Shown here: in pieces, positions 1 to 7,892 of the stretch | Layout of the letters: every line of letters begins with the position of its first letter | Numbering within the stretch: position 1 is the stretch's first letter | Assembly (NCBI GenBank): GCA_964542055.1 | Contig: CAZITB010000021.1 | Span: 1 to 29,575 of the forward strand | DNA from: CAZITB01 sp964542055 | GTDB taxonomy: Bacteria; Planctomycetota; Phycisphaerae; Sedimentisphaerales; CAMDDF01 | Direction of reading: 5' to 3' | DNA: 29,575 nucleotides | Program-made: the position numbers and the translations under genes | The notes under the pieces: generated by a model | What the model was told of the DNA's origin: nothing | The model's input: only the letters and a program-made list of their open reading frames with translations | Databases searched by the model: none

Positions 1-498
1 GTCCTGGCTTATGGGGCTGTTGAAGCGGGCAAAAATCTGCTGGCAACTGTCAGTTACGGAGCAGAGATGCGCGGCGGTACCGCACGAGCAAATATTACGA
101 TTTCTGATAGTGAAATAGATTCGCCAATAATTGATATTCCTAATTTGGCGATGATAATGAATGCTCCAAGTTTTGTTAAGTACATTGATATTGTCGAGCC
201 GAATTCAACTGTGATTATAAATTCTTCAATGATCGATGATGATTTGATTGATTCAAAAAAGGCCGATGTTGAAATTATAAAAGTAGATGCAACCAATAAC
301 GCTATAGCTATGGGCAATCTTAAAGTTGCAAATATCATCATGTTGGGAGTGATGATCAGAAAGACCGAAATCCTTGATAGGGAATCTATACTTCTTGGGC
401 TGGGCAGGGCCTTTCGAAAAAACAAGAAGGCTTTATATTATATCAATGAGCAGGCTTTTGAGTTGGGGTATTCGCTTGAACCGCTAGTAAAAGTATAG
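1..498 (+). CDS. korC: 2-oxoacid:ferredoxin oxidoreductase gamma subunit (KorC/PorG-like), 5' partial
   Basis: The reading frame is open from base 1, so the N-terminus lies outside the window; the first in-window ATG (67) is internal. The segment VSYGAEMRGGTARANITIS, encoded around bases 49-105, is the conserved glycine-rich motif of the gamma subunit (POR_N-gamma fold) of 2-oxoglutarate, pyruvate or branched-chain 2-oxoacid:ferredoxin oxidoreductases. In the complex this subunit helps TPP-dependent oxidative decarboxylation of a 2-oxoacid to an acyl-CoA with reduction of ferredoxin in the cytoplasm. The alpha and beta subunits should lie just upstream, outside the window. The substrate cannot be decided from this subunit; 2-oxoglutarate is my preference only because the family often appears as korABC. 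The stop is 2 bases before exbD. Confidence 0.85.
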   Translation, partial: VLAYGAVEAGKNLLATVSYGAEMRGGTARANITISDSEIDSPIIDIPNLAMIMNAPSFVKYIDIVEPNSTVIINSSMIDDDLIDSKKADVEIIKVDATNNAIAMGNLKVANIIMLGVMIRKTEILDRESILLGLGRAFRKNKKALYYINEQAFELGYSLEPLVKV

Positions 499-500
499 CG

Positions 501-971
501 ATGATTCAAAGAGAAAAAAAAATCAAACTTAACTCCATGTTTAGAAGTTCAGCAGCTTCTAATACTTTGAGAATGACAGCAATGATAGATGTTATTTTTC
601 TTTTGCTGATTTTCTTTTTGTTGACCGCGAAATTCAGACCGGTAGAAGATTTTTTGCTGTTGGATATTCCCCAGGCAAGAAGTGCATCATTAACAGCCGT
701 GGAGCCGTTTGAGATTCGGTTAAGTCAAAATGGTAAAGATTGCAAATTGTCATTTGATAAACAAGAAGTCGTAATTACCCCGGCTTTGAATTACGATCAT
801 TTGAAAGAGAGAATCCAAGATGTTATTAAAAGTCAGTCCAGGTATCTTAGCGATCCAGTAGAAATTACTTCGGGCAAGGAAGTCAACTGGCAATATATTG
901 CGGCAGTTTATGACGCCCTTAGCGACTTTGGTTTTACAAATATATCTTTCAATCTTGCTGAAGGAAATTAA
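501..971 (+). CDS. exbD: ExbD/TolR-family biopolymer transport protein
   Basis: 156 residues. A short cytoplasmic N-terminus is followed by one membrane segment at about residues 27-45 (MIDVIFLLLIFFLLTAKF) and a periplasmic domain. The Asp in MIDVIF matches the protonatable Asp of the ExbD/TolR transmembrane helix, which couples proton flow through ExbB/TolQ to energy-dependent outer-membrane or envelope work. No exbB/tolQ partner is visible here. The start is 2 bases after the korC stop and has no clear Shine-Dalgarno, which suggests translational coupling; a downstream ATG at 537 would also preserve the helix. The protein converges with the CheW-like gene (7 bases between stops). The family call is firm; its partner and energised system are unknown. 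Confidence 0.82.
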   Translation: MIQREKKIKLNSMFRSSAASNTLRMTAMIDVIFLLLIFFLLTAKFRPVEDFLLLDIPQARSASLTAVEPFEIRLSQNGKDCKLSFDKQEVVITPALNYDHLKERIQDVIKSQSRYLSDPVEITSGKEVNWQYIAAVYDALSDFGFTNISFNLAEGN

Positions 972-978
972 ATAACCC

Positions 979-1446
979 TTACCTGAGTTTTAGTAATGGT
1001 TCCATTTTTTTCAAAAGCAATAAATTTTCATCTTTATTTCCAAGCTGCAAAATAAAATCAATATTGGTGTTTTTACTGCTCTGATCCTTATCTAATTTTG
1101 AACTGGCGATATTGAGAACTTCCGATACATCTTGTACAATAATACCCAGTTTGATTTTACGACCATTCAATTCAGGTTCAACAATAACGATGCAAGTTTG
1201 GCCATTTACCGGGGTAGGCTCCAGGCCGTTGAGAACTTTGGGATCTACAACAAATATTTTTTCTTTGTTGATTTCGATCTTTCCCCGCACAAAATCCGGC
1301 GATGGAGTTTCTTCCAAAATCATGCACCCAATTACCGATATTCGCAAACCGTAAGTACCGCGAATGAAAGAAAAAGTTGTCAGGTAAAACCCCTGTTTTG
1401 TACTTTCTCTGAAATCAGAGTTAGCTATTTCATAGGCTTTTTTCAT
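979..1446 (-). CDS. CheW-like domain protein
   Basis: 155 residues from the ATG at 1446, which I prefer over the upstream in-frame ATG at 1470 because AAGGAG (1453-1458) sits 6 bases before it. From about residue 18 the protein follows the CheW fold: a beta-strand opening (FYLTTFSF), then EETPSPDFVRGKIEINKEKI resembling the CheW signature of proline-containing loop, (I/V)RG and hydrophobic strand, then a GIIVQDVSEVLNI strand and a C-terminal LLLLKKMEPLL helix. CheW proteins couple chemoreceptors to the CheA kinase; single-domain relatives also occur in other signalling arrays. There is no cheA, cheY or receptor gene in the window. Some family positions are divergent, so the partner may not be a canonical CheA. 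Confidence 0.72.
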   Translation of the reverse strand: MKKAYEIANSDFRESTKQGFYLTTFSFIRGTYGLRISVIGCMILEETPSPDFVRGKIEINKEKIFVVDPKVLNGLEPTPVNGQTCIVIVEPELNGRKIKLGIIVQDVSEVLNIASSKLDKDQSSKNTNIDFILQLGNKDENLLLLKKMEPLLKLR

Positions 1447-1499
1447 TTGTGTCTCCTTAATAATAGACACTAGTTTCCGTAAGCCTGCCCTCAGTTATA

Positions 1500-1528
1500 T
1501 TTATACGTACTTTTTTTGTTAATTACAA
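1500..1528 (-). promoter_or_regulatory. sigma-70-type promoter of the CheW-like gene
   Basis: Read on the minus strand: -35 TTGTAA (1523-1528), 17-base spacer, -10 TATAAA (1500-1505). Predicted transcription start is near 1493, giving a leader of about 46 bases that contains the AAGGAG used by the ATG at 1446. The region is A+T-rich, so chance matches are possible. Confidence 0.5.
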
Positions 1529-1684
1529 TAAAAAAAATACAAAATTTTATAGAATATCGCCAATATTAACTATATTATTAAATCCTTCAAGAGCGAAGTT
1601 GCTCTATTTTGTTTTTCAGTGTTTTTTTGTTCCCTTAATCTTTTTATAGCCGATATAATTAAAATATTAAAAATAGGTGTAGAA

Positions 1685-2326
1685 ATGTTTGCGACAAAAC
1701 AAAAGCAAGTAGAAACTTTGATGAATAAGTATCAGCAGGATGTGAGACAGTGTGTGCATTTGTTTGCAGAGGCAGTGAACCATTTCTTAGATTCTCCTGA
1801 TATCGATAAATTGAGACAGGATTACCAGAAAGTTCATTATGTAGAAAGTCAAGCTGATGATGTCAGACGTGAAGTCGAAGAATTGATGTACTCACGAAGC
1901 CTTTTTCCTGAATCACGCGGTGATATACTTGGGCTTATTGAGACTATGGACAAGGTTCCAAATCAGGCTGAGGAGTCTTTGCGAATTTTATTGAATCAAC
2001 ATATTAAAATACCGCAGCAGTTTTCTTCTGACTTTAGACATCTTGTTGGAGTTGTAGTTAGATGTGTAGAAATAATGCTTGAGGCATCTGATAAACTTTT
2101 TGATAATTTTATAGGTTCTGTTACGGAGGTTGGGAAGTTAGATGAAATAGAAAGTCAGGCCGATAGCCTTGAAGCATCTATAATAAACAAAATATTTTCA
2201 TCTGATCTTGATGGATTTGAGAAAATTTTGCTTAGAGATCTGATTCAAAAGATAGCTGGAATTACCGATCGCTCAATGAACGTCGGTGACCGTATAAGGC
2301 TGATAGTTGCCAAAAGGAGAGTATAA
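1685..2326 (+). CDS. DUF47/PhoU-like phosphate transport accessory protein (TIGR00153 family)
   Basis: 213 residues from the ATG at 1685. The frame is open back to 1619, but the extra 22 residues are low-complexity, while MFATKQKQVETLMNKY is the usual family opening and an AGGTG precedes this ATG. The protein is predicted to be all alpha-helical and cytoplasmic, with conserved acidic patches (residues near ESQADDVRREVEELMYS and DEIESQADSLEASI) that form metal-binding helix bundles in PhoU/DUF47 proteins. Members of this family are commonly encoded immediately before a PiT transporter and are thought to modulate it. That arrangement is seen here: the stop TAA and the start of the transporter share one base. 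Confidence 0.85.
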   Translation: MFATKQKQVETLMNKYQQDVRQCVHLFAEAVNHFLDSPDIDKLRQDYQKVHYVESQADDVRREVEELMYSRSLFPESRGDILGLIETMDKVPNQAEESLRILLNQHIKIPQQFSSDFRHLVGVVVRCVEIMLEASDKLFDNFIGSVTEVGKLDEIESQADSLEASIINKIFSSDLDGFEKILLRDLIQKIAGITDRSMNVGDRIRLIVAKRRV

Positions 2327-3273
2327 TGATCGGAGGGCTGATGACGTATTTCCCTTTGACAGGTGGGTTCTACCTTGGATGGTCGCTTGGTGCAAACGAT
2401 GCTGCAAATATATTCGGAACAGCTATTGCAAGTCGAATAGTAACTTTCAAAAAGGCAGTTCTGATAAGTTCTGTTTTTATTATAATTGGTGCTTTGGTTC
2501 AGGGCTATCAAGGAATAGAAACGGTAAGTTTAATTACATCTCAAACTTTATCTACTGCTGTGATAATTACGGTTTCGGCAGCTATAACCGTTACTATAAT
2601 GACTTACTTTTCATTGCCTGTAAGTGCTTCACAATCACTGGTTGGAGCGGTGGTAGGGATTGGTCTGGCAACTGGGGATGTGAATTTTGATCCACTTTTT
2701 AAGATCGTTGTTAGTTGGATATTTACTCCTATTGGTTCGATGGTTGCGGCTATATTATTTTATAGGTTGACGGGCTTTGTGATAGATCATATACCGATGT
2801 CGATTTTGACAAGAGATAAGCTGCTTTGGTCTGGTTTGCTGTTAGTTGGAATTTATGGGTCCTATGCTTTGGGAGCTAACAACGTAACCGTTGCTACCGG
2901 TGTGTTTTCAGGCTTGCTGCCGGGGGTTACAAATTTTTATCTGGCGTTAGTGGGTTCGGTTGCAATAGCTCTTGGGGTGATGACATTCAGTAAAAGAGTT
3001 ATCTTGGAAGTTGGGTCGAAGATTATACCTCATAATGCTTTTACTGCTTTTGTGACTGTTCTCAGTATGTCTGTGACTGTCCATATTTTTGCTTTTATAG
3101 GTGCTCCGGTAAGTACCAGCCAAGGTATAATCGGTGCAATCTTGGGTGTTTCGCTTATGCGGGGAATAAATCCGATCAGCAACAAAGAATATAAACGTAT
3201 TGCGTGGGGATGGATACTTACTCCGGTTGTTTCAATGATCTTTGCCAGCTCTGCCTTTGCGATATTTACTTAA
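2326..3273 (+). CDS. pit: inorganic phosphate transporter, PiT family
   Basis: 315 residues, strongly hydrophobic with about eight to ten predicted membrane helices. It carries the PiT (PF01384) duplicated signatures: GANDAANIFGTAIAS at about residue 22 and YALGANNVTVATGVFSG at about residue 178. In the second copy the family Asp of GAND is Asn, a variation seen in some PiT branches. PiT proteins take up metal-phosphate or phosphate using the proton or sodium gradient across the inner membrane. Translation probably reinitiates from the DUF47 gene through the TAATG overlap. A second ATG at 2341 is possible. It ends 5 bases from the convergent GNAT gene. Confidence 0.92.
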   Translation: MIGGLMTYFPLTGGFYLGWSLGANDAANIFGTAIASRIVTFKKAVLISSVFIIIGALVQGYQGIETVSLITSQTLSTAVIITVSAAITVTIMTYFSLPVSASQSLVGAVVGIGLATGDVNFDPLFKIVVSWIFTPIGSMVAAILFYRLTGFVIDHIPMSILTRDKLLWSGLLLVGIYGSYALGANNVTVATGVFSGLLPGVTNFYLALVGSVAIALGVMTFSKRVILEVGSKIIPHNAFTAFVTVLSMSVTVHIFAFIGAPVSTSQGIIGAILGVSLMRGINPISNKEYKRIAWGWILTPVVSMIFASSAFAIFT

Positions 3274-3278
3274 AAAAC

Positions 3279-3734
3279 TCAATTAGCTAAAAAGCAAAAC
3301 AACCCTGTATTTCGGCTTTCAAAACCATTTTTTTGATAAAATTCAATGGCATCTGCAGCATCTGTCTGGAGGTGAACTATATGAATATCTTTTTGTTTGG
3401 CCCATTTTTTGACATGTTCGAGCAAGAAACTGCCAAGACCCAGCTTGCGGTTTTCAGGAGAGATTATCAAATCCTGAATGAAACAGACATCTAATGGAAA
3501 AGATAAAGAACCAGGCCATACAATCCAGGCTATTAGCCCAATGGATTTACCATTAGAATTTTTCAGCAAAGCGATGTTTTTAGCATCATCATTTAAGTAT
3601 TCTATGTAATCGCTTTCTGAAAATAACGGTTCTGTTTGCATCAGGGATTTATACAAGTTATATACTTCCCAAAAATCATCCCGAAATGCTTCTGAAATTT
3701 TGTGAGTATTTATGTCTGTTTTTTTTAAGGCCAC
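3279..3734 (-). CDS. GNAT-family N-acetyltransferase
   Basis: 151 residues if translation starts at the GTG at 3734, which has GGAG about 10 bases upstream and begins VALKKTDINTHKISEAF. The longer frame to 3827 would add residues from within the preceding membrane-protein gene and has no family match. The central GNAT motif A is visible: FIQDLIISPENRKLGLGSFL, with R-K-L-G-L-G as the acetyl-CoA pyrophosphate loop, followed by motif B AIEFYQKNGFESR. The substrate is unknown; the general outline resembles small-molecule or peptide N-acetyltransferases. The GTG lies inside the 3' end of the membrane-protein gene, so the two overlap by 10 bases and are likely translationally coupled as the last genes of the manA operon. 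Confidence 0.8.
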   Translation of the reverse strand: MALKKTDINTHKISEAFRDDFWEVYNLYKSLMQTEPLFSESDYIEYLNDDAKNIALLKNSNGKSIGLIAWIVWPGSLSFPLDVCFIQDLIISPENRKLGLGSFLLEHVKKWAKQKDIHIVHLQTDAADAIEFYQKNGFESRNTGLFCFLAN

Positions 3735-4105
3735 TGAATTATGGCTCCATAGACAATTAAAAGCCCAAGCACAGAAGCAATTAAGCCTACTGATCTGATC
3801 AGGTAATCTTTTTGCAATTTCCACCAACGAAGCATGTTTTTCAACTTATCAATATTCACAGCGAATATAAAGATAGCGCCGATAAGAAATGCAACACCAA
3901 AAATTATAATTATCCAGGAATGTACACACTGATTAGCAAATACCAAAAATATAACCGCAAGAACAACTCTTACTACCCCTGCGATGTATATCAATTTGCC
4001 CTGCAGGAAAAAATCAATGAATTTGCGCATAAGCATCGGATTAATCATGAAGAGAATTCCTTCGACTACTATCAGCATTCCTATTATTGCAATTACCGCT
4101 TGCAT
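3725..4105 (-). CDS. small integral membrane protein, possibly DUF2065-like
   Basis: 126 residues with about four predicted membrane helices: near residues 3-22, 38-57, 63-84 and 103-122. A GGGAG Shine-Dalgarno lies 6 bases before the ATG at 4105. The first half (IGMLIVVEGILFMINP, then a basic amphipathic stretch and a second helix) and the last helix (SVGLIASVLGLLIVYG) look like the short DUF2065/YjeT arrangement, perhaps duplicated, but I cannot confirm that relationship. No catalytic motif is seen. It sits 22 bases after the NusG-family gene and overlaps the GNAT gene, so it is part of the same minus-strand operon. Function unknown. Confidence 0.75.
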   Translation of the reverse strand: MQAVIAIIGMLIVVEGILFMINPMLMRKFIDFFLQGKLIYIAGVVRVVLAVIFLVFANQCVHSWIIIIFGVAFLIGAIFIFAVNIDKLKNMLRWWKLQKDYLIRSVGLIASVLGLLIVYGAIIQWP

Positions 4106-4127
4106 CTTAATCTCCCGTTTAAATTTT

Positions 4128-4679
4128 TTATTCTATTATTTCAAGCAGATCCGATTCAATGTCTATACTTGTAGCTTGTCCGAGCATTTCGACCTGCAAT
4201 ATAAGCCTGGTTTCTTTTAAAGTTTGCACAACAGTTCCTTCGGCTCCCACAAGGGGACCTGCAATTACACGGCATTTCTGGCCAACGTCTATATAATTAT
4301 AAGGTTTGAGATCGGCACCGGACTCGATAGCTTTTTGAATCGAAGACAATTCACTGATCAACGTTTGCTGATCTTTGCATTTAATAATATTGGCAGCACG
4401 GTTTGTTCTTAAACAAGCCATGCGAGCTTCTTCATCTCCGCAGAAGAAAACGTATCCTGCAAAAAGAGGTGTCATGGAACGTATCGTACGTCCCTTGGGT
4501 GTTTTTGAAACTTTAGGAATCAAGGGTAAAAAATATGAGACACCCGTTCTGGCCAGGTCTTTCGCTATGGCCTTTTCGTTTCTTGCTTTGGTGTGAGCAA
4601 CCCACCATTTGCCTTCGATCTGTTCGAGAGGTTTTCCTTCCGGGAAAACGATCGGGGGATTTTCACTGTCTTTGAGCAC
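4128..4679 (-). CDS. NusG-family transcription antitermination factor (specialised paralogue)
   Basis: 183 residues starting at a GTG codon (4679). After an unusual 22-residue lead, the NusG N-terminal domain begins at KWWVAHTKARNEKAIAKDL and runs through TPLFAGYVFF, the usual landmark of the RNA-polymerase-binding NGN domain. The C-terminus (about residues 130-180) holds a KOW-type domain: VGQKCRVIAGPLVGAEGTVV. Housekeeping nusG normally lies beside secE and the rplK/rplA genes; this one follows manA by 9 bases, which suggests a specialised NusG paralogue (RfaH/UpxY/LoaP-like) that helps polymerase through long operons such as polysaccharide clusters. The target is inference. No good Shine-Dalgarno precedes the GTG, so it probably depends on coupling to manA. 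Confidence 0.82.
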   Translation of the reverse strand: MLKDSENPPIVFPEGKPLEQIEGKWWVAHTKARNEKAIAKDLARTGVSYFLPLIPKVSKTPKGRTIRSMTPLFAGYVFFCGDEEARMACLRTNRAANIIKCKDQQTLISELSSIQKAIESGADLKPYNYIDVGQKCRVIAGPLVGAEGTVVQTLKETRLILQVEMLGQATSIDIESDLLEIIE

Positions 4680-4688
4680 AAAGCACCG

Positions 4689-5633
4689 TTATAAAGTTAC
4701 CGTTAAATAAAGGGTTTCTTCTACGAACTGAACCACACCGTTATAATTTGCTGGAATCAATAAAGTTTCGCCTTTATTGAAATCTACGTTGATATCATTA
4801 TTACTGCTGTAAATACTTCCTTTGCCTTCGAGAATGATCAAAACTTTCATCTGCCCTTTAGAAAGCAACATTTCGCAGCCGGCTTTTTGATGGCCTTTAT
4901 CAACCTTAAAGAACTCGCAATCCACCAACCTGCCAGTATCTCTTACTGTTAGTTCATCAGGATTCTGATCGAAATGGATGCTTTCAATTGCTTCTGCGAT
5001 ATGAAGCTGGCGAGGGTTGCCTTTATCATCCACTCTGTTCCAGTCGAAAACGCGGTAGGTTGTGTCCGAAGGAGTTTGAATTTCTGCTATTATCAGGCCA
5101 GCACCGATCGCATGAGGTGTTCCGGCGGGTAGAAAATGACATTGGCCGGGTTTAACTTCGACTTTATTGAGCAAGTTGGCAGTATTTTTTTCTTCGATAG
5201 CTTTTTCAAACTGCTCTTTAGTGACACCGGGTTTAAGACCTTTGTAAATAACTGCACCAGGTTTTGCATCGATGATGTACCAGCATTCTGTTTTAAGCTC
5301 ACCTTTGCCCATTTTCATACATGCTCTTGCGTCCGGATGAACCTGAACGCTTAATTCATCCTGAGCATCAAGAATTTTAATTAGAAGCGGGAAAGGGGGT
5401 TTGTAATTCTGTGTGCCCATAATTTCAGCAGCGTTTTGCTCGACTGCTTCGGCGATCGTTTTGCCTTTTAAGAGTCCATTTGCAATTATAGACTTATCTT
5501 CGTGAACGTCGGCGACTTCCCAGCTTTCGCCGATTTTGACATTTTCCGGAAGATCTTTATTGAACAAGGTCTTCAAGTTGCAACCACCCCAAATGCGTTC
5601 TTTAAAAATTCCTTCAAATTTTAGCGGGTACAT
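4689..5633 (-). CDS. manA: class I (cupin) mannose-6-phosphate isomerase
   Basis: 314 residues from the ATG at 5633 (MYPLKFEGIFKERIWGG, the family opening); the frame continues to 5696 but those residues do not fit the family. It interconverts mannose-6-phosphate and fructose-6-phosphate in the cytoplasm, feeding GDP-mannose and glycan synthesis or mannose catabolism. Zinc ligands of type I phosphomannose isomerases are visible: Gln97 and His99 in SVQVHPDA, Glu116 in LKTECWYI, and His174 in LPAGTPHAIGAG. The AEIQTPSDTTYRVFDWNR segment (about 183-200) is strongly conserved in the Bacillus-type short enzymes, whose length of about 315 matches. It is the first gene of a four-gene minus-strand operon. 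Confidence 0.93.
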   Translation of the reverse strand: MYPLKFEGIFKERIWGGCNLKTLFNKDLPENVKIGESWEVADVHEDKSIIANGLLKGKTIAEAVEQNAAEIMGTQNYKPPFPLLIKILDAQDELSVQVHPDARACMKMGKGELKTECWYIIDAKPGAVIYKGLKPGVTKEQFEKAIEEKNTANLLNKVEVKPGQCHFLPAGTPHAIGAGLIIAEIQTPSDTTYRVFDWNRVDDKGNPRQLHIAEAIESIHFDQNPDELTVRDTGRLVDCEFFKVDKGHQKAGCEMLLSKGQMKVLIILEGKGSIYSSNNDINVDFNKGETLLIPANYNGVVQFVEETLYLTVTL

Positions 5634-5684
5634 AATATTGTTCCAACTATCAGCAATTTTAATTAATTCAAAACTCTTTCTATG

Positions 5685-5713
5685 ATTAAACAGCAAACAC
5701 CGGATAAAATCAA
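5685..5713 (-). promoter_or_regulatory. sigma-70-type promoter of the manA operon
   Basis: Minus strand: -35 TTGATT (5708-5713), 17-base spacer, -10 TTTAAT (5685-5690). The predicted start near 5678 lies downstream of the longer-frame ATG at 5696, which independently supports using the ATG at 5633 for manA. Confidence 0.5.
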
Positions 5714-5764
5714 GTTACTTTTGACCAATTAGTACTTATTTAAGTCATTTAATTTCTGATATAC

Positions 5765-5793
5765 TTGATTATTTTCAGGAAAAATAATATAAT
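5765..5793 (+). promoter_or_regulatory. strong sigma-70-type promoter of ribF-nrnA
   Basis: -35 TTGATT (5765-5770), 17-base spacer, perfect -10 TATAAT (5788-5793). The ribF ATG is at 5803, only 9 bases after the -10 element, so transcription would begin at or within a few bases of the start codon. No Shine-Dalgarno is present between them, which points to a leaderless mRNA. Confidence 0.65.
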
Positions 5794-5802
5794 TGCCCGC
5801 TT

Positions 5803-6771
5803 ATGAAAATAATTGAAAATATTCCCCAAAAAGGCGAAATTCCGACAGGGTCAATCCTTACCATCGGCAATTTTGACGGTGTCCATGCCGGTCATCAACA
5901 GATAGTGGAAAAGTGCAAACAACTTGCAAATGATAGGAATAGCTGCTGTGTCGCGGTTACTTTCGATCCTCATCCTGTCGCGATTCTGCATCCTGAAAAG
6001 ACTCCGGGTGTATTAACTCCTATTGATTTGAAGGCTCATTTACTGGAAAAATTTGGTGTTGATTTTCTAATTGTTATTAAAGATAGTTTGAAATTGCTTA
6101 ATATGTCGCCTCAAAGTTTTGTTGATGATTTCATTAATGCGACTATTTCGCCTGAGGTGATAGTTGAAGGGACGGATTTTAATTTTGGATATGGCCGAAG
6201 CGGAAATTGTGAAACTTTAAAAGAGCTTGGAGTACAAAAAGGCTTCGAAGTAGAGATCGTAACACCATTAAAAGTAAAGGTTGAGAATGATCAAGCAATG
6301 ACTTGTTCAAGTTCGATTATTCGGCAGTTTCTGGAAAGAGGCAAAGTCGAAAATTCTGCAAAGCTTTTAAATCGATATTATCGTCTGATTGGTAATATTG
6401 TAAAAGGTAGAGGGGTCGGTAAAAAGCTTGGGTTTCCTACAGCAAACCTAGAACCTTTAAACCAGGTAATTCCCTATGAAGGAGTTTATGCCGGTTATGT
6501 TTCTATTGTTGATAACCGTCAAGAGGTTTTGACCGCTAGCCAAAATATCCCCGCTGCTTTTAGTCTGGGAAGGATAAAGACCTTTAGCAAAGATCATCCA
6601 TTGTTGGTTGAATCTCACCTTTTGAATAATGACCCAGGGGATATTTACGGGAAATATATGGCGATGGATTTTGTTGAGAAGATAAGAAACCAGATGCGTT
6701 TTGAATCCCAGGAGCATCTTGCCAAACAAATTCATATAGATTGTGATAAAGCAAAAAAAATACTGAAATAA
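5803..6771 (+). CDS. ribF: bifunctional riboflavin kinase / FAD synthetase
   Basis: 322 residues, normal length for bacterial RibF. The N-terminal nucleotidyltransferase module (about 15-170) makes FAD from FMN and ATP; it has GNFDGVHAGHQ at residues 22-32 (HxGH nucleotide-binding motif) and VAVTFDPHP. The C-terminal flavokinase module (about 185-310) phosphorylates riboflavin to FMN; it has GRGVGKKLGFPTANL near 203-217 with the conserved PTAN metal/ATP motif, and FVEKIRNQMRF near the end. Cytoplasmic. It is followed 9 bases later by nrnA, a common bacterial neighbourhood. The start codon lacks a ribosome binding site and may be leaderless. Confidence 0.96.
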   Translation: MKIIENIPQKGEIPTGSILTIGNFDGVHAGHQQIVEKCKQLANDRNSCCVAVTFDPHPVAILHPEKTPGVLTPIDLKAHLLEKFGVDFLIVIKDSLKLLNMSPQSFVDDFINATISPEVIVEGTDFNFGYGRSGNCETLKELGVQKGFEVEIVTPLKVKVENDQAMTCSSSIIRQFLERGKVENSAKLLNRYYRLIGNIVKGRGVGKKLGFPTANLEPLNQVIPYEGVYAGYVSIVDNRQEVLTASQNIPAAFSLGRIKTFSKDHPLLVESHLLNNDPGDIYGKYMAMDFVEKIRNQMRFESQEHLAKQIHIDCDKAKKILK

Positions 6772-6780
6772 GGTTAGAAA

Positions 6781-7785
6781 ATGCAGAGTACAAAACAATT
6801 TGAAAGTGCAGTTGAAGTTATTGAGAAATCAAACAACGTGGTAATTACTTCGCATATACGTCCAGATGGTGATGCCTGCGGATCAATGATGGCTATGGCA
6901 AGGGCGCTTGAAGCGATGGGTAAAAAGGTAAGGCCGATACTGTTAAGCCCGCTGGCTTGGTGGTATGAATTTCTATTTGACAAGAAAGCGTCTGTACTGG
7001 GAAATGATATTACTTTAGAGAAATTGATCGACAGTTCAGACGAAGTTGACCTGATTATAATTGTAGATACAAACAGCAGAGTGCAGCTGCCCGGGTTTGC
7101 TGAATATATCGATTCCGTAAGGAATGGAAAGACCGTGCTTGTTATCGACCATCATGTTACAGGAGACGACCTTGGAGATATTCAGGTGATTGATAACACA
7201 GCGGCTGCGACAGGCGAAATAGTTCACGAACTTTTTAAGTTTGCCAAATGGTCTATTACAAAAGAGATTGCTGAAGCGTTATTTGTAGCTATTTCAACTG
7301 ATACAGGCTGGTTTAGATACTCCAGTACAGACGGGAGACTTTTCAGGGATGCCGCTGATTTACTTGATGCGGGCGTGGAACCTACAATGATTCATCGCCA
7401 GATGTTTCAGAATTTCACAGCTGAGAGGATGAAGCTTTTGTCGCTTGTACTTAGCAGAATAGAGCTGCATTTTGATAAGCGTTTGGCTACTCAGTACATT
7501 TTGAGAGATGATTTTGATAAAACAGGGACTACAGGGCCCGAAACTGAAAATATGATCGATGAATGTCAAAGGATAGCATCGGTTGAAGTTGCGGCTTTGT
7601 TTGTAGAGTTGAAAGAAGGCAGTTTCCGCTGTTCGCTTAGAAGCAAGGGGCCTGTAGATGTAAGGAAAATAGCTCAGGCACACGGCGGGGGCGGGCATAA
7701 AATGGCATCTGGAGTAAATTTGCCTGGACCTCTTGAGAATGCAACGAAGCTTATTTTGGATGCAGTCTTGCAGCAATTGAGATAA
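6781..7785 (+). CDS. nrnA: DHH/DHHA1 phosphoesterase, NrnA-type oligoribonuclease/pAp phosphatase
   Basis: 334 residues. The N-terminal DHH domain has [12 protein letters not shown] (His25, Asp29, Asp31), LIIIVDTN, and VIDHH at about 121-125, all metal-binding motifs of the family. The DHHA1 domain carries [10 protein letters not shown] from about residue 302, which binds the substrate. NrnA enzymes degrade 2-5 nt RNA oligomers from the end and dephosphorylate 3'-phosphoadenosine-5'-phosphate; many also cleave the linear dinucleotides left from cyclic-di-nucleotide turnover, relevant as a diguanylate cyclase is encoded at 14082-15143. It follows ribF closely and should share its promoter, with translation from the ATG after AAGGTTAG. 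Confidence 0.93.
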   Translation: MQSTKQFESAVEVIEKSNNVVITSHIRPDGDACGSMMAMARALEAMGKKVRPILLSPLAWWYEFLFDKKASVLGNDITLEKLIDSSDEVDLIIIVDTNSRVQLPGFAEYIDSVRNGKTVLVIDHHVTGDDLGDIQVIDNTAAATGEIVHELFKFAKWSITKEIAEALFVAISTDTGWFRYSSTDGRLFRDAADLLDAGVEPTMIHRQMFQNFTAERMKLLSLVLSRIELHFDKRLATQYILRDDFDKTGTTGPETENMIDECQRIASVEVAALFVELKEGSFRCSLRSKGPVDVRKIAQAHGGGGHKMASGVNLPGPLENATKLILDAVLQQLR

Positions 7786-7800
7786 ATATTTATTTTGGGC

Positions 7801-7830
7801 TTGAACTACTGCCTACAAATTTGTTATATT
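7801..7830 (+). promoter_or_regulatory. sigma-70-type promoter of the GAF sigma-54 activator gene
   Basis: -35 TTGAAC (7801-7806), 18-base spacer, -10 TATATT (7825-7830). The predicted start near 7837 lies after the upstream in-frame start at 7821, supporting use of the ATG at 7893. Confidence 0.45.
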
Positions 7831-7892
7831 CATTGGGAAAAGTACATATTTGTAATTGCACCTTTATTTTTAATCATTTTTGCAGGAAACAA

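Noticed and set aside
1590..1605. AGAGC/GCTCT hairpin upstream of the DUF47 gene
   Set aside because: Only five pairs in an A+T-rich region, no T tract or known motif; likely chance.
1619..1684. N-terminal extension of the DUF47-like gene
   Set aside because: Low-complexity hydrophobic residues without family match; the ATG at 1685 has a ribosome site and begins the conserved sequence.
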